This document shows, one piece after another, positions 16,619-24,422 of a DNA stretch of 42,747 nucleotides. The translations under genes were made by a program, and so were the position numbers. The stretch's first letter is position 1, and the number at the start of each line of letters is the position of its first letter. Source of the DNA: Anaerobutyricum hallii DSM 3353 (lineage in GTDB: Bacteria; Bacillota; Clostridia; Lachnospirales; Lachnospiraceae); assembly GCF_000173975.1 (NCBI RefSeq), contig NZ_ACEP01000094.1:1-42747 (forward strand), read 5' to 3'. Below the pieces are notes generated by a model. It was given only the letters and a program-made list of their open reading frames with translations, was not told where the DNA came from and did not search any database.

Positions 16619-17271
16619 AAACGGAACTAAAAAACTGCCTGTCGTTATATAAGATTTTTTATTCATGTGCATTTATACTGATATTGTGTGCTATTCATCC
16701 GATTATATACTATGAAGAAATCGGTTCAGCGATTCAGTCGCCAATAGCATTTTTAACAATTATTTTTTGTAGTGACACATATTTGATGGAAGTAAAAAGT
16801 AAGCGTGCCGATGTATTTCATTTGTATGATCAAAAAAAGCAGTTAAAAGTAATATCGCAGAGAGTGGGCGTTCAAATATTATATTTATTAATACTTTCCT
16901 GTGTTGGATATGTTTTGTTTTTCTGGCAAAAACCGGGCAGTGTAAACGAAGGCATTTCGGGTATTCAGATATTTCTTTTATATTTCATTGCAATGTTTGG
17001 AACTATCTGGCTTTGGAGTATATGCTCTGTGATTTTGTGTACATTGCTTCGAAATATGTGGGCAGGTATTGGATGTTTATTTGGAATTGTCATTGGACTT
17101 ATATCAAAAGCGGGAAGTTCATTTTTCGGAAATCTGGGATTGTTTTCTTTCAGCTTTTGTGAACCTACTCAATTAATGTCCGAGAGTTGGATTTATGGAA
17201 CGCTTGTGTCTTTTATAGCGGGGCTGTTTTTATTTGCAGTATTACCAATGACTTTAAAGAAAAGAGGATAG
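16615..17271 (+). CDS. ABC-2-type exporter permease, small subunit
   Basis: 218 residues with about six membrane helices and little else, for example FYSCAFILILCAIHPIIYY and QILYLLILSCVGYVLFFW. Likely the second membrane subunit of the same exporter. Start TTG 16615 has GGAGG at 16602-16606 and overlaps the previous stop by 4 bases; a longer frame starting at 16576 would cover that site. Confidence 0.75.
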   Translation: MKTELKNCLSLYKIFYSCAFILILCAIHPIIYYEEIGSAIQSPIAFLTIIFCSDTYLMEVKSKRADVFHLYDQKKQLKVISQRVGVQILYLLILSCVGYVLFFWQKPGSVNEGISGIQIFLLYFIAMFGTIWLWSICSVILCTLLRNMWAGIGCLFGIVIGLISKAGSSFFGNLGLFSFSFCEPTQLMSESWIYGTLVSFIAGLFLFAVLPMTLKKRG

Positions 17272-17274
17272 ATT

Positions 17275-18147
17275 ATGAGTATTAGAATAAATGATTTAAC
17301 AGTTAGATTTAAAAATGGTGTAGTTGCAGTAAATAAGGCATCTCTTGAAATACCTAAGGGAATTTACGGACTTTTGGGTGAGAATGGTGCCGGAAAAACC
17401 ACTTTGATGAGGGTTCTTACAACTGTTTTAAAACAAACGGAAGGAATGGTTTCCCTTGATGGAATTCTGTATAACGAGGGAAATTATGAGAAAATACAGA
17501 AAAAGATTGGTTATCTTCCACAGGAAATCGACTTATATCCGAATCTTACGGTGAAAGAATGTCTTGTATATATGGGGGGACTGTCAGGAGTAGCCAGAAA
17601 TGACCTCGAACAAAGAATTACCTATTATCTGGAAAAGACTTCTCTTACAGAGCATCAGAATAAAAAAATGCGGCAATTATCTGGTGGTATGAAGAGACGT
17701 GTCGGACTCATACAGGCACTTCTTAATAATCCGGATTTTTTGATTATTGATGAACCTACCACCGGGTTAGATCCGGAAGAAAGAATCAGGATCCGCAATC
17801 TTTTGGTTGATTTTTCAAAGGATAGAACTGTGCTGTTTTCCACTCATGTAGTAGAAGATTTAGCAGCAACCTGTACACAGCTTGCCATTATGAAAAAGGG
17901 AAGTTTTTTATATTCTGGAAGCGTGAGTGGGTTGCTGGAAAATGCAAAGGGCTGTGTTTGGAATTGTACGGTACAAAATGCAGAAGAAGCCCGTTTGTTA
18001 GAAGCCAATTATTCTATATCATCTAAGCAGTATGTAGAAAATGGAATTCATATGAAAGTATTAAGCAAAGGAAAGCCAAATGAGAATTGTGTCCTGGATA
18101 ATGATATCACTTTGGAAGATGCATATATTTATTTGACGAATAGTTGA
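17275..18147 (+). CDS. ABC exporter ATP-binding protein
   Basis: 290 residues. Complete nucleotide-binding domain: Walker A LLGENGAGKTTLMRVL, Q-loop GYLPQEIDLYPNLTV, signature LSGGMKRRVG, Walker B FLIIDEPTTGLDPEERI and H-loop FSTHVVEDL. The extra C-terminal 75 residues are typical of exporters linked to lantibiotic or bacitracin immunity. It lies 3 bases after the small permease. With the TCS upstream, it forms a complete sense-and-export module; the substrate is unknown. Confidence 0.93.
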   Translation: MSIRINDLTVRFKNGVVAVNKASLEIPKGIYGLLGENGAGKTTLMRVLTTVLKQTEGMVSLDGILYNEGNYEKIQKKIGYLPQEIDLYPNLTVKECLVYMGGLSGVARNDLEQRITYYLEKTSLTEHQNKKMRQLSGGMKRRVGLIQALLNNPDFLIIDEPTTGLDPEERIRIRNLLVDFSKDRTVLFSTHVVEDLAATCTQLAIMKKGSFLYSGSVSGLLENAKGCVWNCTVQNAEEARLLEANYSISSKQYVENGIHMKVLSKGKPNENCVLDNDITLEDAYIYLTNS

Positions 18148-18152
18148 ATATA

Positions 18153-18175
18153 ACGGCGGGCAAGTTGCCCGCCGT
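18153..18175. terminator. perfect hairpin between convergent genes
   Basis: ACGGCGGGCAA (18153-18163) and TTGCCCGCCGT (18165-18175) form an 11-bp GC-rich stem between the ATPase gene and the NB-ARC gene. A decayed copy with the same neighbour lies at 35397-35420. Confidence 0.8.
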
Positions 18176-18184
18176 AAATTATGC

Positions 18185-20497
18185 TTATTTTGTTAAAAGA
18201 CCGGATAGATTTTTTCCAATGCAAAATCCAATCTGTGGATATAACTCCTGAATTTCCTGATATTTTGCTTCAATCATTTCTGGTTCATCAGCCCAGATCT
18301 TTTCATATATTTTGAAAGCTCTTTTAAAATGTGTTTTGGCTTGCGGAAGATTGGCAGTCATCAGATAAATGGTTCCAAGGGTTTCCTGTACTTTGGCATA
18401 ATCCAGACAGTCATCGGAATGGTATTCCTTGATGATGCCGGATAATTTTTGCAATTCAGAGATGCCTCTTTCGGGTTCCTGCTGTTCTGTCAGGAACATT
18501 GCATAATTGGCAATCTGAGGTATGCTGTCATTTATATGAAGCAGGTTAAATTGGTCAAGCAGTGAGATACTTTTTTCCATGTGTTCTCTTGCAAGATCGG
18601 GATGACCGTTCATGCGGTAAAGTCCACCGAGATTGGCATGAAGGTTGGAAACAAGGCGAGCATTGTCAGCAGTGATATTTTCTATCTGGGCAAGTGCATC
18701 CTTTTCCAGTTTTATTGCTTTTTCTGGCTTGATTTCAAGAGTAGCCTGAAAATCCAGTAACAATGCCCGGTCAGAATCGGTGCCAATGTCTTTAGGCTTC
18801 AAAAAATTTTTTAATTCCTGAATGATTTCTTTCATACCTTTCTGGTAATTATAATTATCCATATATGGAAAAACATTTTCCAGAAAAAGTAGATATTTTG
18901 GTATATCATCTTTTTCAATCAATTCTATGATGTTTCCTGCTGTCTGAAACAGCTTCTTGTAATAATCGACTTCAATTCCATGCATTAAACATATTTTCTG
19001 TAAAGAATCCAGTAATATGTGACAGCTACTTACAGATGGTTTTGTCTCTGAAAGGGCAATTTCCTTAATCATAGGATGCAGGGAGATTGTGTGACGTGTA
19101 GTTGTCTGCACAAAACCAGTTTCAATCAAGTCGTTAATTTCATTTAAGGTAGGCAGTTCCAGCCATTTGGCGAATATGCGGGCAGAAATACCAGTGTAAG
19201 GAAGAAAACACAAATTGCACATGATATCCTGCTGTTTTCGGGATAAAGCATATAGTGAAAATAGAGTATGGATATGACTATAATAAGTGGCTTTACTGCT
19301 TTGACCATCCTTGATTATCTTAATTTTATCTTCATTATCGAGAGATGCTCTTTCTTCCTGAAGTTTTGCTAATAACTGACCTGGAGTTGAAATTCCATTT
19401 TCCAAAAGTTTTGCAGCCAGTTCTACAGCAAAAGTATGATAGTGTACGGTCTCTATGATTTTTTCGACGGTCGAACGATACTTGTCTGCTTCTGAATAAA
19501 ATGCAGATGTCAGTTGGAAAAGAATGTTTATATCCTTTATTTCTTTTAATTGAAAAGTACAGTATTCATTCAGATTACTTCTGGTCGTAAATAAAATCTG
19601 ACAGCGGTATTTTAATACTACTGACAGAAAACTGTCCTGTGTAGCTGTGACATTAAAATTATCTATGATAAGCAGAGTATCGGATTTCAGGGAACGCAGA
19701 AAACGGTTATGTCTTTGAAACCGTTCCTGTTCGCTGATTTCTGGTGGATCATCAATAAAATCCATGTCAGTAATGTCCTGATGAAGATCACCTGTATATT
19801 CTACATATAGAATGTTAGTGTAATGCTTTTTGTAATGTTTTGCGTAGGCTTTGGCAAGTTCGCTTTTACCAATACCGGCAATTCCGCAAAGAAAAACATG
19901 ACGGTTTTCCTCAAGCATGGTATATAATTCTTCTAGTTCTTTATCTCTTCCGATAAAATGACGGCATGGTTTCGGAACCTCACTGTCCATAATATAATCC
20001 AGCACAATGGGTGACAGGGCACCTCCGGCAATTAATTTTTGATTTTTAGTATCACGTTTGATAAATTGTCGCTCCATGCCAAAAGAAATCAGCTTTGCAA
20101 GAAAAAGCAGACGTGAGCTGGCTGGTTTGTACAGAGAAGCCAGATTTTTCTTTTTGGCATCGGAGATGGTGTCATCTTGTATAAATAATGTGTATATATC
20201 CTGCATAGCCATATTGCAGTCAGACATCAATGGAAGCAGATTCTGGTGAATGGTTTCTGCCAGTTTTTTCTGATTACTGGGTTTGGAATAGTAGGCAGAT
20301 ATTTTGGGACTGATCTTTGCTTGACCGGTCAGCCAACGACAAACCAGACCATTATCCATAGAAAAATCCTGATTTGCCGGATCATCCATAAAATCTTCAA
20401 ATAATTCGTATAAAAAATCAGGCTGACTCATTTGATTACTTTCGCTGATATGATTTTTTAAGCAAGTGCTAATAGAAGAAAAATCGCATCGATTCAA
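18185..20497 (-). CDS. NB-ARC (STAND) ATPase with C-terminal TPR-like repeats
   Basis: 770 residues. An unknown helical N-terminal domain (1-170) is followed by a STAND switch: HFIGRDKELEELYTMLEE, Walker A CGIAGIGKSELAKAYAKHY (205-212), Walker B TLLIIDNFN, a TTRSNL sensor and HTFAVELAAKLL in the GLPL position. The C-terminal 200 residues hold TPR-like repeats such as NLHANLGGLYRMNGHPDLAR and VQETLGTIYLMTANLPQAKT. STAND proteins are switches that oligomerise on sensing a signal. Some are transcription activators and some are phage sensors. No obvious effector (nuclease, TIR, protease) is seen, so a regulator of the element is as likely as defence. TTG 20497 follows AAAGGGG. Two scrambled remnants of this gene lie at 35424-35697 and 38795-38858. 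Confidence 0.82.
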   Translation of the reverse strand: MNRCDFSSISTCLKNHISESNQMSQPDFLYELFEDFMDDPANQDFSMDNGLVCRWLTGQAKISPKISAYYSKPSNQKKLAETIHQNLLPLMSDCNMAMQDIYTLFIQDDTISDAKKKNLASLYKPASSRLLFLAKLISFGMERQFIKRDTKNQKLIAGGALSPIVLDYIMDSEVPKPCRHFIGRDKELEELYTMLEENRHVFLCGIAGIGKSELAKAYAKHYKKHYTNILYVEYTGDLHQDITDMDFIDDPPEISEQERFQRHNRFLRSLKSDTLLIIDNFNVTATQDSFLSVVLKYRCQILFTTRSNLNEYCTFQLKEIKDINILFQLTSAFYSEADKYRSTVEKIIETVHYHTFAVELAAKLLENGISTPGQLLAKLQEERASLDNEDKIKIIKDGQSSKATYYSHIHTLFSLYALSRKQQDIMCNLCFLPYTGISARIFAKWLELPTLNEINDLIETGFVQTTTRHTISLHPMIKEIALSETKPSVSSCHILLDSLQKICLMHGIEVDYYKKLFQTAGNIIELIEKDDIPKYLLFLENVFPYMDNYNYQKGMKEIIQELKNFLKPKDIGTDSDRALLLDFQATLEIKPEKAIKLEKDALAQIENITADNARLVSNLHANLGGLYRMNGHPDLAREHMEKSISLLDQFNLLHINDSIPQIANYAMFLTEQQEPERGISELQKLSGIIKEYHSDDCLDYAKVQETLGTIYLMTANLPQAKTHFKRAFKIYEKIWADEPEMIEAKYQEIQELYPQIGFCIGKNLSGLLTK

Positions 20498-20535
20498 TAG
20501 AAATTCCCCTTTCGTAGTTAAGATTAAGTATATCT

Positions 20536-20564
20536 ATCATAACACGAACATATATTCGATTCAA
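20536..20564 (-). promoter_or_regulatory. promoter of the NB-ARC gene
   Basis: On the minus strand TTGAAT (20564-20559), a 17-base spacer, then TATGAT (20541-20536). The same promoter is kept at 33587-33615, where the gene itself is gone. Confidence 0.65.
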
Positions 20565-20582
20565 GAAAATGCGGATATTTTT

Positions 20583-20612
20583 AAATTGATTGTGTCAATT
20601 TACAATCAATTT
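20583..20612. promoter_or_regulatory. operator-like inverted repeat before the 44-aa gene
   Basis: AAATTGATTGT (20583-20593) and ACAATCAATTT (20602-20612), an exact 11-bp inverted repeat with 8-base spacer, lying between the divergent NB-ARC and 44-aa genes. The second copy near 33635-33665 keeps it with one mismatch. Confidence 0.6.
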
Positions 20613-20681
20613 CTATTCAATGTGGTTTTCCGGCAGGTTCTGTAAAATAAGCTCAGATCAAAACAATAACGGGAGGAGCTT

Positions 20682-20816
20682 ATGCAACAGAATATTGAAT
20701 TTGAGCGGTGCATTGATTTTCTGGTACGGATGATTGATAAGTACGGCGCTGAAGTCCTCCGGGAGTTGGAGGAAGAAAAACAGAATAAGGAAGAAAAAGA
20801 AGCGGCAGTTTCCTGA
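20682..20816 (+). CDS. 44-aa conserved small protein
   Basis: 44 residues: a helical start MQQNIEFERCIDFLVRMIDK, then YGAEVLRELEEEKQNKEEKE, likely one charged amphipathic helix or coiled coil. GGGAGG lies at 20671-20676. Not recognised as a named family. Its reality is supported by a second copy at 33733-33849 in which the reading frame is kept although 18 bases are missing in frame, and by its own terminator. It stands divergently from the NB-ARC gene behind a shared palindrome and could be a partner or repressor. Confidence 0.75.
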   Translation: MQQNIEFERCIDFLVRMIDKYGAEVLRELEEEKQNKEEKEAAVS

Positions 20817-20853
20817 AATACAAAATGTAAATCAGACTGTCGCTTTTTTCATG
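20799..20853 (+). terminator. terminator after the 44-aa gene
   Basis: AGCGGCAGT near the gene end pairs with ACTGTCGCT before a TTTTTT run (about 20843-20850); conserved in the second copy. Confidence 0.65.
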
Positions 20854-20863
20854 CATTTTTAAA

Positions 20864-21472
20864 TCAAATAAATTTTAAAAGCTGATGCAGAGTGTGTGGC
20901 TCATTATTCTGAGAAGCGGTAATACGCGTATCAAATGGCTTGAAATGATTCTGCGTATAAAAGCTCAGAAGAAATTCATTATCTTCGCATTCAAGAAACT
21001 CCATAACGCCACCTACGGAATATTTGAGACTGGATATGGTTTCCAGTGCAAATCCCAGTAGAATATTTCCAGGAATTCGTTTTTCCTTTGGAAGAGAATA
21101 GTTCTTTCCCAACTGGGCGATCAAGTAAGCTGCGGTAGTATAGGATTGTGTTTCTTCATCCAAAATACTGACACGGGACAGTTTTTTTGCCATTGTCTTG
21201 CTGATATTTGAAGCACGGACAGAGATTGGTTTTATTGTAAGTGAAAAATAACCAACCAGTGAAGCATCTTCAGCATCAAATACCAGATAAGTGATAGATT
21301 GATCTTTTTTGGTAAACTCAATCGCATTATGTAATAAAAAGTATTCCACATCGGGATTTTTGGGACAAGAAAAATCGGAGAGTAAGTCGTAAAGACTTTC
21401 CTCTCCGATATATGTCGGTTCGTCTTTATCCAAATATGCCCGAATATTAACGGTAAAATATTTATCAGACAT
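20864..21472 (-). CDS. GNAT-fold acetyltransferase, probable toxin of a TA pair
   Basis: 202 residues. GNAT-like features: YLVFDAEDASLVGYFSLTIK (strands 2-4) and, after an insertion, the acetyl-CoA region AAYLIAQLGKNYSLPKEKRI followed by GNILLGFALE, and a final FYTQNHFKPF strand. Proteins of this group, paired with a tiny upstream gene, act as toxins that acetylate aminoacyl-tRNA in known GNAT TA systems; the target here is unknown. Its ATG overlaps the upstream 61-aa gene by 8 bases. It is convergent with the 44-aa gene. Confidence 0.78.
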   Translation of the reverse strand: MSDKYFTVNIRAYLDKDEPTYIGEESLYDLLSDFSCPKNPDVEYFLLHNAIEFTKKDQSITYLVFDAEDASLVGYFSLTIKPISVRASNISKTMAKKLSRVSILDEETQSYTTAAYLIAQLGKNYSLPKEKRIPGNILLGFALETISSLKYSVGGVMEFLECEDNEFLLSFYTQNHFKPFDTRITASQNNEPHTLHQLLKFI

Positions 21473-21650
21473 GTTTTTTCTTCCTTTTTGACATTAAAGC
21501 TAAGATTTCCTGTGGGTTCGTTAACTGACGTCCGGGAAGTGTCTGCTTTGGTGTGCGGTCACGGTCGGCTTCGTCAATTGCTGCGACAAAACGCTTTACG
21601 CTATTTGGATTGGATACGACAAAATTATGAGTAATACTTGAAGTAGCCAT
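21465..21650 (-). CDS. 61-aa putative antitoxin
   Basis: 61 residues: ATSSITHNFVVSNPNSVKRF, then a charged linker and a basic C-terminal region with LTNPQEILALMSKRKKKHV. The start is ATG 21650, just after GGAGG, and the gene overlaps the acetyltransferase start. Size, order and overlap fit an antitoxin made just ahead of its toxin. The final basic end is unusual; no clear ribbon-helix-helix is seen, so this is inferred from context. Confidence 0.72.
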   Translation of the reverse strand: MATSSITHNFVVSNPNSVKRFVAAIDEADRDRTPKQTLPGRQLTNPQEILALMSKRKKKHV

Positions 21651-21689
21651 ACTAACACCTCCTCTTTTTTGGCTTTTTTGTGTATTTAT

Positions 21690-21718
21690 AGTATATGCAA
21701 TGTGTGATAAAAACACAA
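21690..21718 (-). promoter_or_regulatory. promoter with overlapping palindrome for the TA pair
   Basis: On the minus strand TTGTGT (21718-21713), 17 bases, then TATACT (21695-21690). TGTGT and ACACA arms (21701-21717) overlap the -35, a plausible autorepression site. Confidence 0.6.
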
Positions 21719-21987
21719 TATCAAAAACAGAAATTATTTCTAAATAATTTTCAAGCCGGACATTTATTAGACGCTTCCGGTAAGCGAACAATATTTTCGA
21801 GCCAATCATTTATAAGTCGCCAATGGTGGGCGGGCAATATTTTGATAACAGAAATGCTCTGTATCTAACTTAATTATACGATTGGCGAAGAAATGCGTCA
21901 ATACGGAAAATAAGTATTGAAAATAGTTGGAACAAGTACTAAAATAAGGTTGGGACAATAAAACAGAGTTATACTGCGAGGAAGATT
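21719..21987. other. spacer upstream of the recombinase
   Basis: No gene seen. It holds GTTGGAACAA (21926-21935) and GTTGGGACAA (21949-21958), matching the element's end arms, and a stretch (21871-21918) that is repeated with changes at 35110-35155. Confidence 0.6.
21926..21958 (+). repeat. two copies of the GTTGGRACAA arm motif
   Basis: GTTGGAACAA and GTTGGGACAA start 23 bases apart, 30-60 bases before the recombinase. The same 10-mer is in both element ends. Likely recombinase-binding or autoregulation sites. Confidence 0.6.
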
Positions 21988-23673
21988 ATGAAGAATAAAA
22001 AGATTAAATGCGATATATATACCAGAGTATCCACAACCATGCAGGTAGATGGCTACAGTCTGGATGCTCAGAAAGAAAAACTCAAGAGATATGCGGAATT
22101 TCAGAATATGGAAATCGTAAATGAGTATTCAGATGAAGGTAAGTCTGGAAAGAGCGTAGAGGGCAGACCGGAATTTCAGAGAATGTTGGATAATATTGAG
22201 AATGGAACAGATGAGGTACAGTTTGTACTGGTGTTCAAGCTTTCCAGATTCGGTCGTAATGCAGCAGATGTATTAAACTCTCTGCAGAGGATGCAGGATT
22301 TTGGAGTGAATCTGATCTGTGTAGAAGATGGAATTGACAGCTCAAAAGATAGTGGAAAGCTGATGATTTCTGTTCTGTCTGCGGTGGCAGAGATCGAACG
22401 AGAGAATATCCTTGTTCAGACAATGGAAGGACGTAAGCAGAAAGCCAGGGAAGGAAAATGGAATGGTGGATTTGCTCCGTATGGTTATGAATTAGTAAAT
22501 GGAGAATTGCAGATTGCAGAGGACGAAGCAGAGATTATTCGTCTGATCTATGACAAATTTATTCATACCAATATGGGAATCTCTGCGATTGCCGCATGGC
22601 TGAACCAGCATGGATATAAAAAGAAAAAACGACAGAATAATACACTGGACGCATTTGCCGCATCATTTATAAAAGGCGTTCTGGATAATCCGGTATACTG
22701 TGGAAAGCTGGCTTATGGACGAAGGAAAAACGAGAAAGTTTCTGGTACAAGAAATGAATACCGCATTGTAAAGCAGGAAAATTATATGCTGCACGATGGT
22801 ATCCATGAAGGGATTGTTTCAGAAACAGACTGGGAGCTGGCACATCAAAAACGGGAAAAAACAGGTGTGAAATATGAAAAGACACATAGTCTCGATCATG
22901 AGCATATTTTATCTGGAATATTGAGATGCCCGTTATGTGGAAGTGGTATGTATGGAAACGTGAACCGAAAGAAAAAGAAAGACGGAACTTTATATAAGGA
23001 TTATTTCTATTATGCCTGCAAACATCGTCGCCTGGTAGATGGTCATAAATGTGGATATCGTAAACAATGGAGTGAGGAGAAGATTAACAATGCAGTGGAA
23101 GAAGTTATTCGGAAGCTGGTGAAGAATCCTAAATTTGAAGAAGCAATTCTGAATAAAATCGGTTCAAGAATTGATACAGAAGAAATAGAAAAAGAGATTG
23201 AAGGATTGGAAAAGCAGCACAGGCAGCTGACCGGAGCAAAAGCAAGACTTGGACAGCAGATGGACAATCTGGATATCATGGATAAATTTTATGAGAAGAA
23301 ATATCAGGATATGGAGACAAGGTTATACCGTTTGTATGATGAGATTGAAGGCGTGGAGAACAGTATAGAAGAAGTCAAGAACCGCCTGCTGAATATCCGG
23401 CAACAGAAAATATCAGAAGAAAACGTCTATCAATTCCTTTTATATTTTGATAAACTATATGATAAGTTCACCGACCTGGAGAAGAAAGAATTTCTTAACA
23501 GCTTTGTAGAACAGGTGGATATTTATGAGCAGGAGCAGCCGGATGGCAGATTCCTGAAGCACATAAAGTTCCGTTTTCCGGTGTATTTTGGAGACAGGGA
23601 AACACAGGAACTTTGTTGGGACAACGAAAGTACCGTTGAGACTGTGGTGTTGCTACAAAGGAAGAATATGTAG
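21988..23673 (+). CDS. large serine recombinase (integrase) of the element
   Basis: 561 residues. N-terminal resolvase domain with catalytic Ser15 in IYTRVSTTMQVDGYSLDAQ and VFKLSRFGRNAADVL; recombinase domain with GFAPYGYEL and ISAIAAWLNQHGY; zinc ribbon CPLCGSGMYGN with a later YACKHRR; then a long coiled coil (about 390-480) that controls direction of recombination. GAGGAAG precedes ATG 21988. It cuts and rejoins the element at rlmD. The 3' end crosses the right junction: residues after Glu551 (TVVLLQRKNM) come from the original rlmD end. In the excised circle the frame would instead run into the 100-residue tail now on rlmD, giving about 651 residues. Confidence 0.93.
   Translation: MKNKKIKCDIYTRVSTTMQVDGYSLDAQKEKLKRYAEFQNMEIVNEYSDEGKSGKSVEGRPEFQRMLDNIENGTDEVQFVLVFKLSRFGRNAADVLNSLQRMQDFGVNLICVEDGIDSSKDSGKLMISVLSAVAEIERENILVQTMEGRKQKAREGKWNGGFAPYGYELVNGELQIAEDEAEIIRLIYDKFIHTNMGISAIAAWLNQHGYKKKKRQNNTLDAFAASFIKGVLDNPVYCGKLAYGRRKNEKVSGTRNEYRIVKQENYMLHDGIHEGIVSETDWELAHQKREKTGVKYEKTHSLDHEHILSGILRCPLCGSGMYGNVNRKKKKDGTLYKDYFYYACKHRRLVDGHKCGYRKQWSEEKINNAVEEVIRKLVKNPKFEEAILNKIGSRIDTEEIEKEIEGLEKQHRQLTGAKARLGQQMDNLDIMDKFYEKKYQDMETRLYRLYDEIEGVENSIEEVKNRLLNIRQQKISEENVYQFLLYFDKLYDKFTDLEKKEFLNSFVEQVDIYEQEQPDGRFLKHIKFRFPVYFGDRETQELCWDNESTVETVVLLQRKNM
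23612..23642 (+). other. right attachment junction (attR)
   Basis: The element arm TTTGTTGGGACAA (23612-23624) leads to the shared core GAGAC (23638-23642). The bases beyond it complete a normal rlmD end (VVLLQRKNM, stop). Together with the left junction this gives an attP with 13-bp inverted arms. Confidence 0.72.
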
Positions 23674-23842
23674 AAATCCTTGAATTTACGCACTTTGTAG
23701 AGTTTTTCAGTTTCAGAAAAATAGGTGAAAATCACAAAGAAAAGAGCCTTGTGAAGAAAGTAACCGTTGTTGTTGCGTTAGACCTTGGGACGGGGAACAC
23801 AAAGAATACAGAATCACGCGCCAAGTCTCACGGACGTTCGAC
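23674..23842. other. sequence just right of the element
   Basis: No intact gene. This should be the original downstream flank of rlmD. It reads briefly as VALDLGTGNTK-like, too short to call. Confidence 0.4.
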
Positions 23843-24112
23843 TTGAATACTGGGAATACAGAAGTTACGCTTACAAATCGAGAATTTGAAATACTTTATC
23901 TGTTAGCAAGCAGTCCGGGAAGGGTGTTTAGTAAGGAGCAAATTTATGATCTTGTTTGGGAAGAACCCTATTTCGGTGATTATAACATCGTCATGAGCCA
24001 TATCCGGAATATTCGGGAGAAGATAGGGGATAATCCAAGTAAGCCAATCTACATACAGACGGTATGGGGTGTAGGTTATCGTTTCAACAAAAATATAAGC
24101 AGTGGTCTGTGA
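23843..24112 (+). pseudogene. truncated response regulator (DNA-binding domain only)
   Basis: About 89 codons encoding a complete winged-helix effector domain of the OmpR type: VTLTNREFEILYLLASSPGR, VFSKEQIYDLVWEEP, MSHIRNIREKIGD and QTVWGVGYRFNKN. The receiver domain is absent and no ribosome site precedes the first possible start (TTG 23843). It is probably a remnant cut off by rearrangement. A strong terminator follows it. Confidence 0.8.
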
Positions 24113-24140
24113 GTAGATTACAGATCACTGCTTATTTTTC
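24097..24140 (+). terminator. terminator after the response-regulator remnant
   Basis: AAGCAGTGGTCTGT (24097-24110) and ACAGATCACTGCTT (24120-24133), one mismatch, then TATTTTT. Confidence 0.8.
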
Positions 24141-24295
24141 ATTTTTAACACCCAAGAGATATTCACAAGATACATGAAAAAATTCGGCAGAGCCACTACC
24201 TCATAATCCGGTACAAAGCGTGTTCCTTGTTCAATACGAAGTACTGTAAGATCACTGAATTCATATCCGGCAAGTTGCAGTTGCTGGCAGAGATT
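24125..24295 (-). pseudogene. fragment of an XRE-type helix-turn-helix regulator
   Basis: A 57-codon open stretch without a start reads LCQQLQLAGYEFSDLTVLRI then EQGTRFVPDYEVVALPNFFM. The pattern DLTVLRIEQGxRFVPDYEVxAL is that of small XRE-family regulators, here lacking its first helix and degraded at the end. It overlaps the terminator above and faces the opposite way. Recognised by eye only. Confidence 0.55.
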
Positions 24296-24363
24296 TCAGG
24301 AGAACAGAGGAAGCTTTTCGCTGTTTGTAAGATAATTTCTGCCGGAGATTTTGATTTAATGAT

Positions 24364-24392
24364 TTGATTTATAAAACTGGCAATGATACAAT
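24364..24392 (+). promoter_or_regulatory. promoter of the second two-component system
   Basis: TTGATT (24364-24369), 17 bases, TACAAT (24387-24392), about 30 bases before ATG 24423. Confidence 0.6.
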
Positions 24393-24422
24393 TAGCGTAA
24401 TTTGAAAGAAAGCAGAGAAAAT

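Noticed and set aside
4504-23640. Self-conjugative ICE
   Set aside because: No VirB4, VirD4/TcpA or other channel genes are seen; only oriT and relaxase functions.
23764-23842. Actin-like or ParM-like N-terminus (VALDLGTGNTK reading)
   Set aside because: About 25 codons ending in a stop; too short and without other support.
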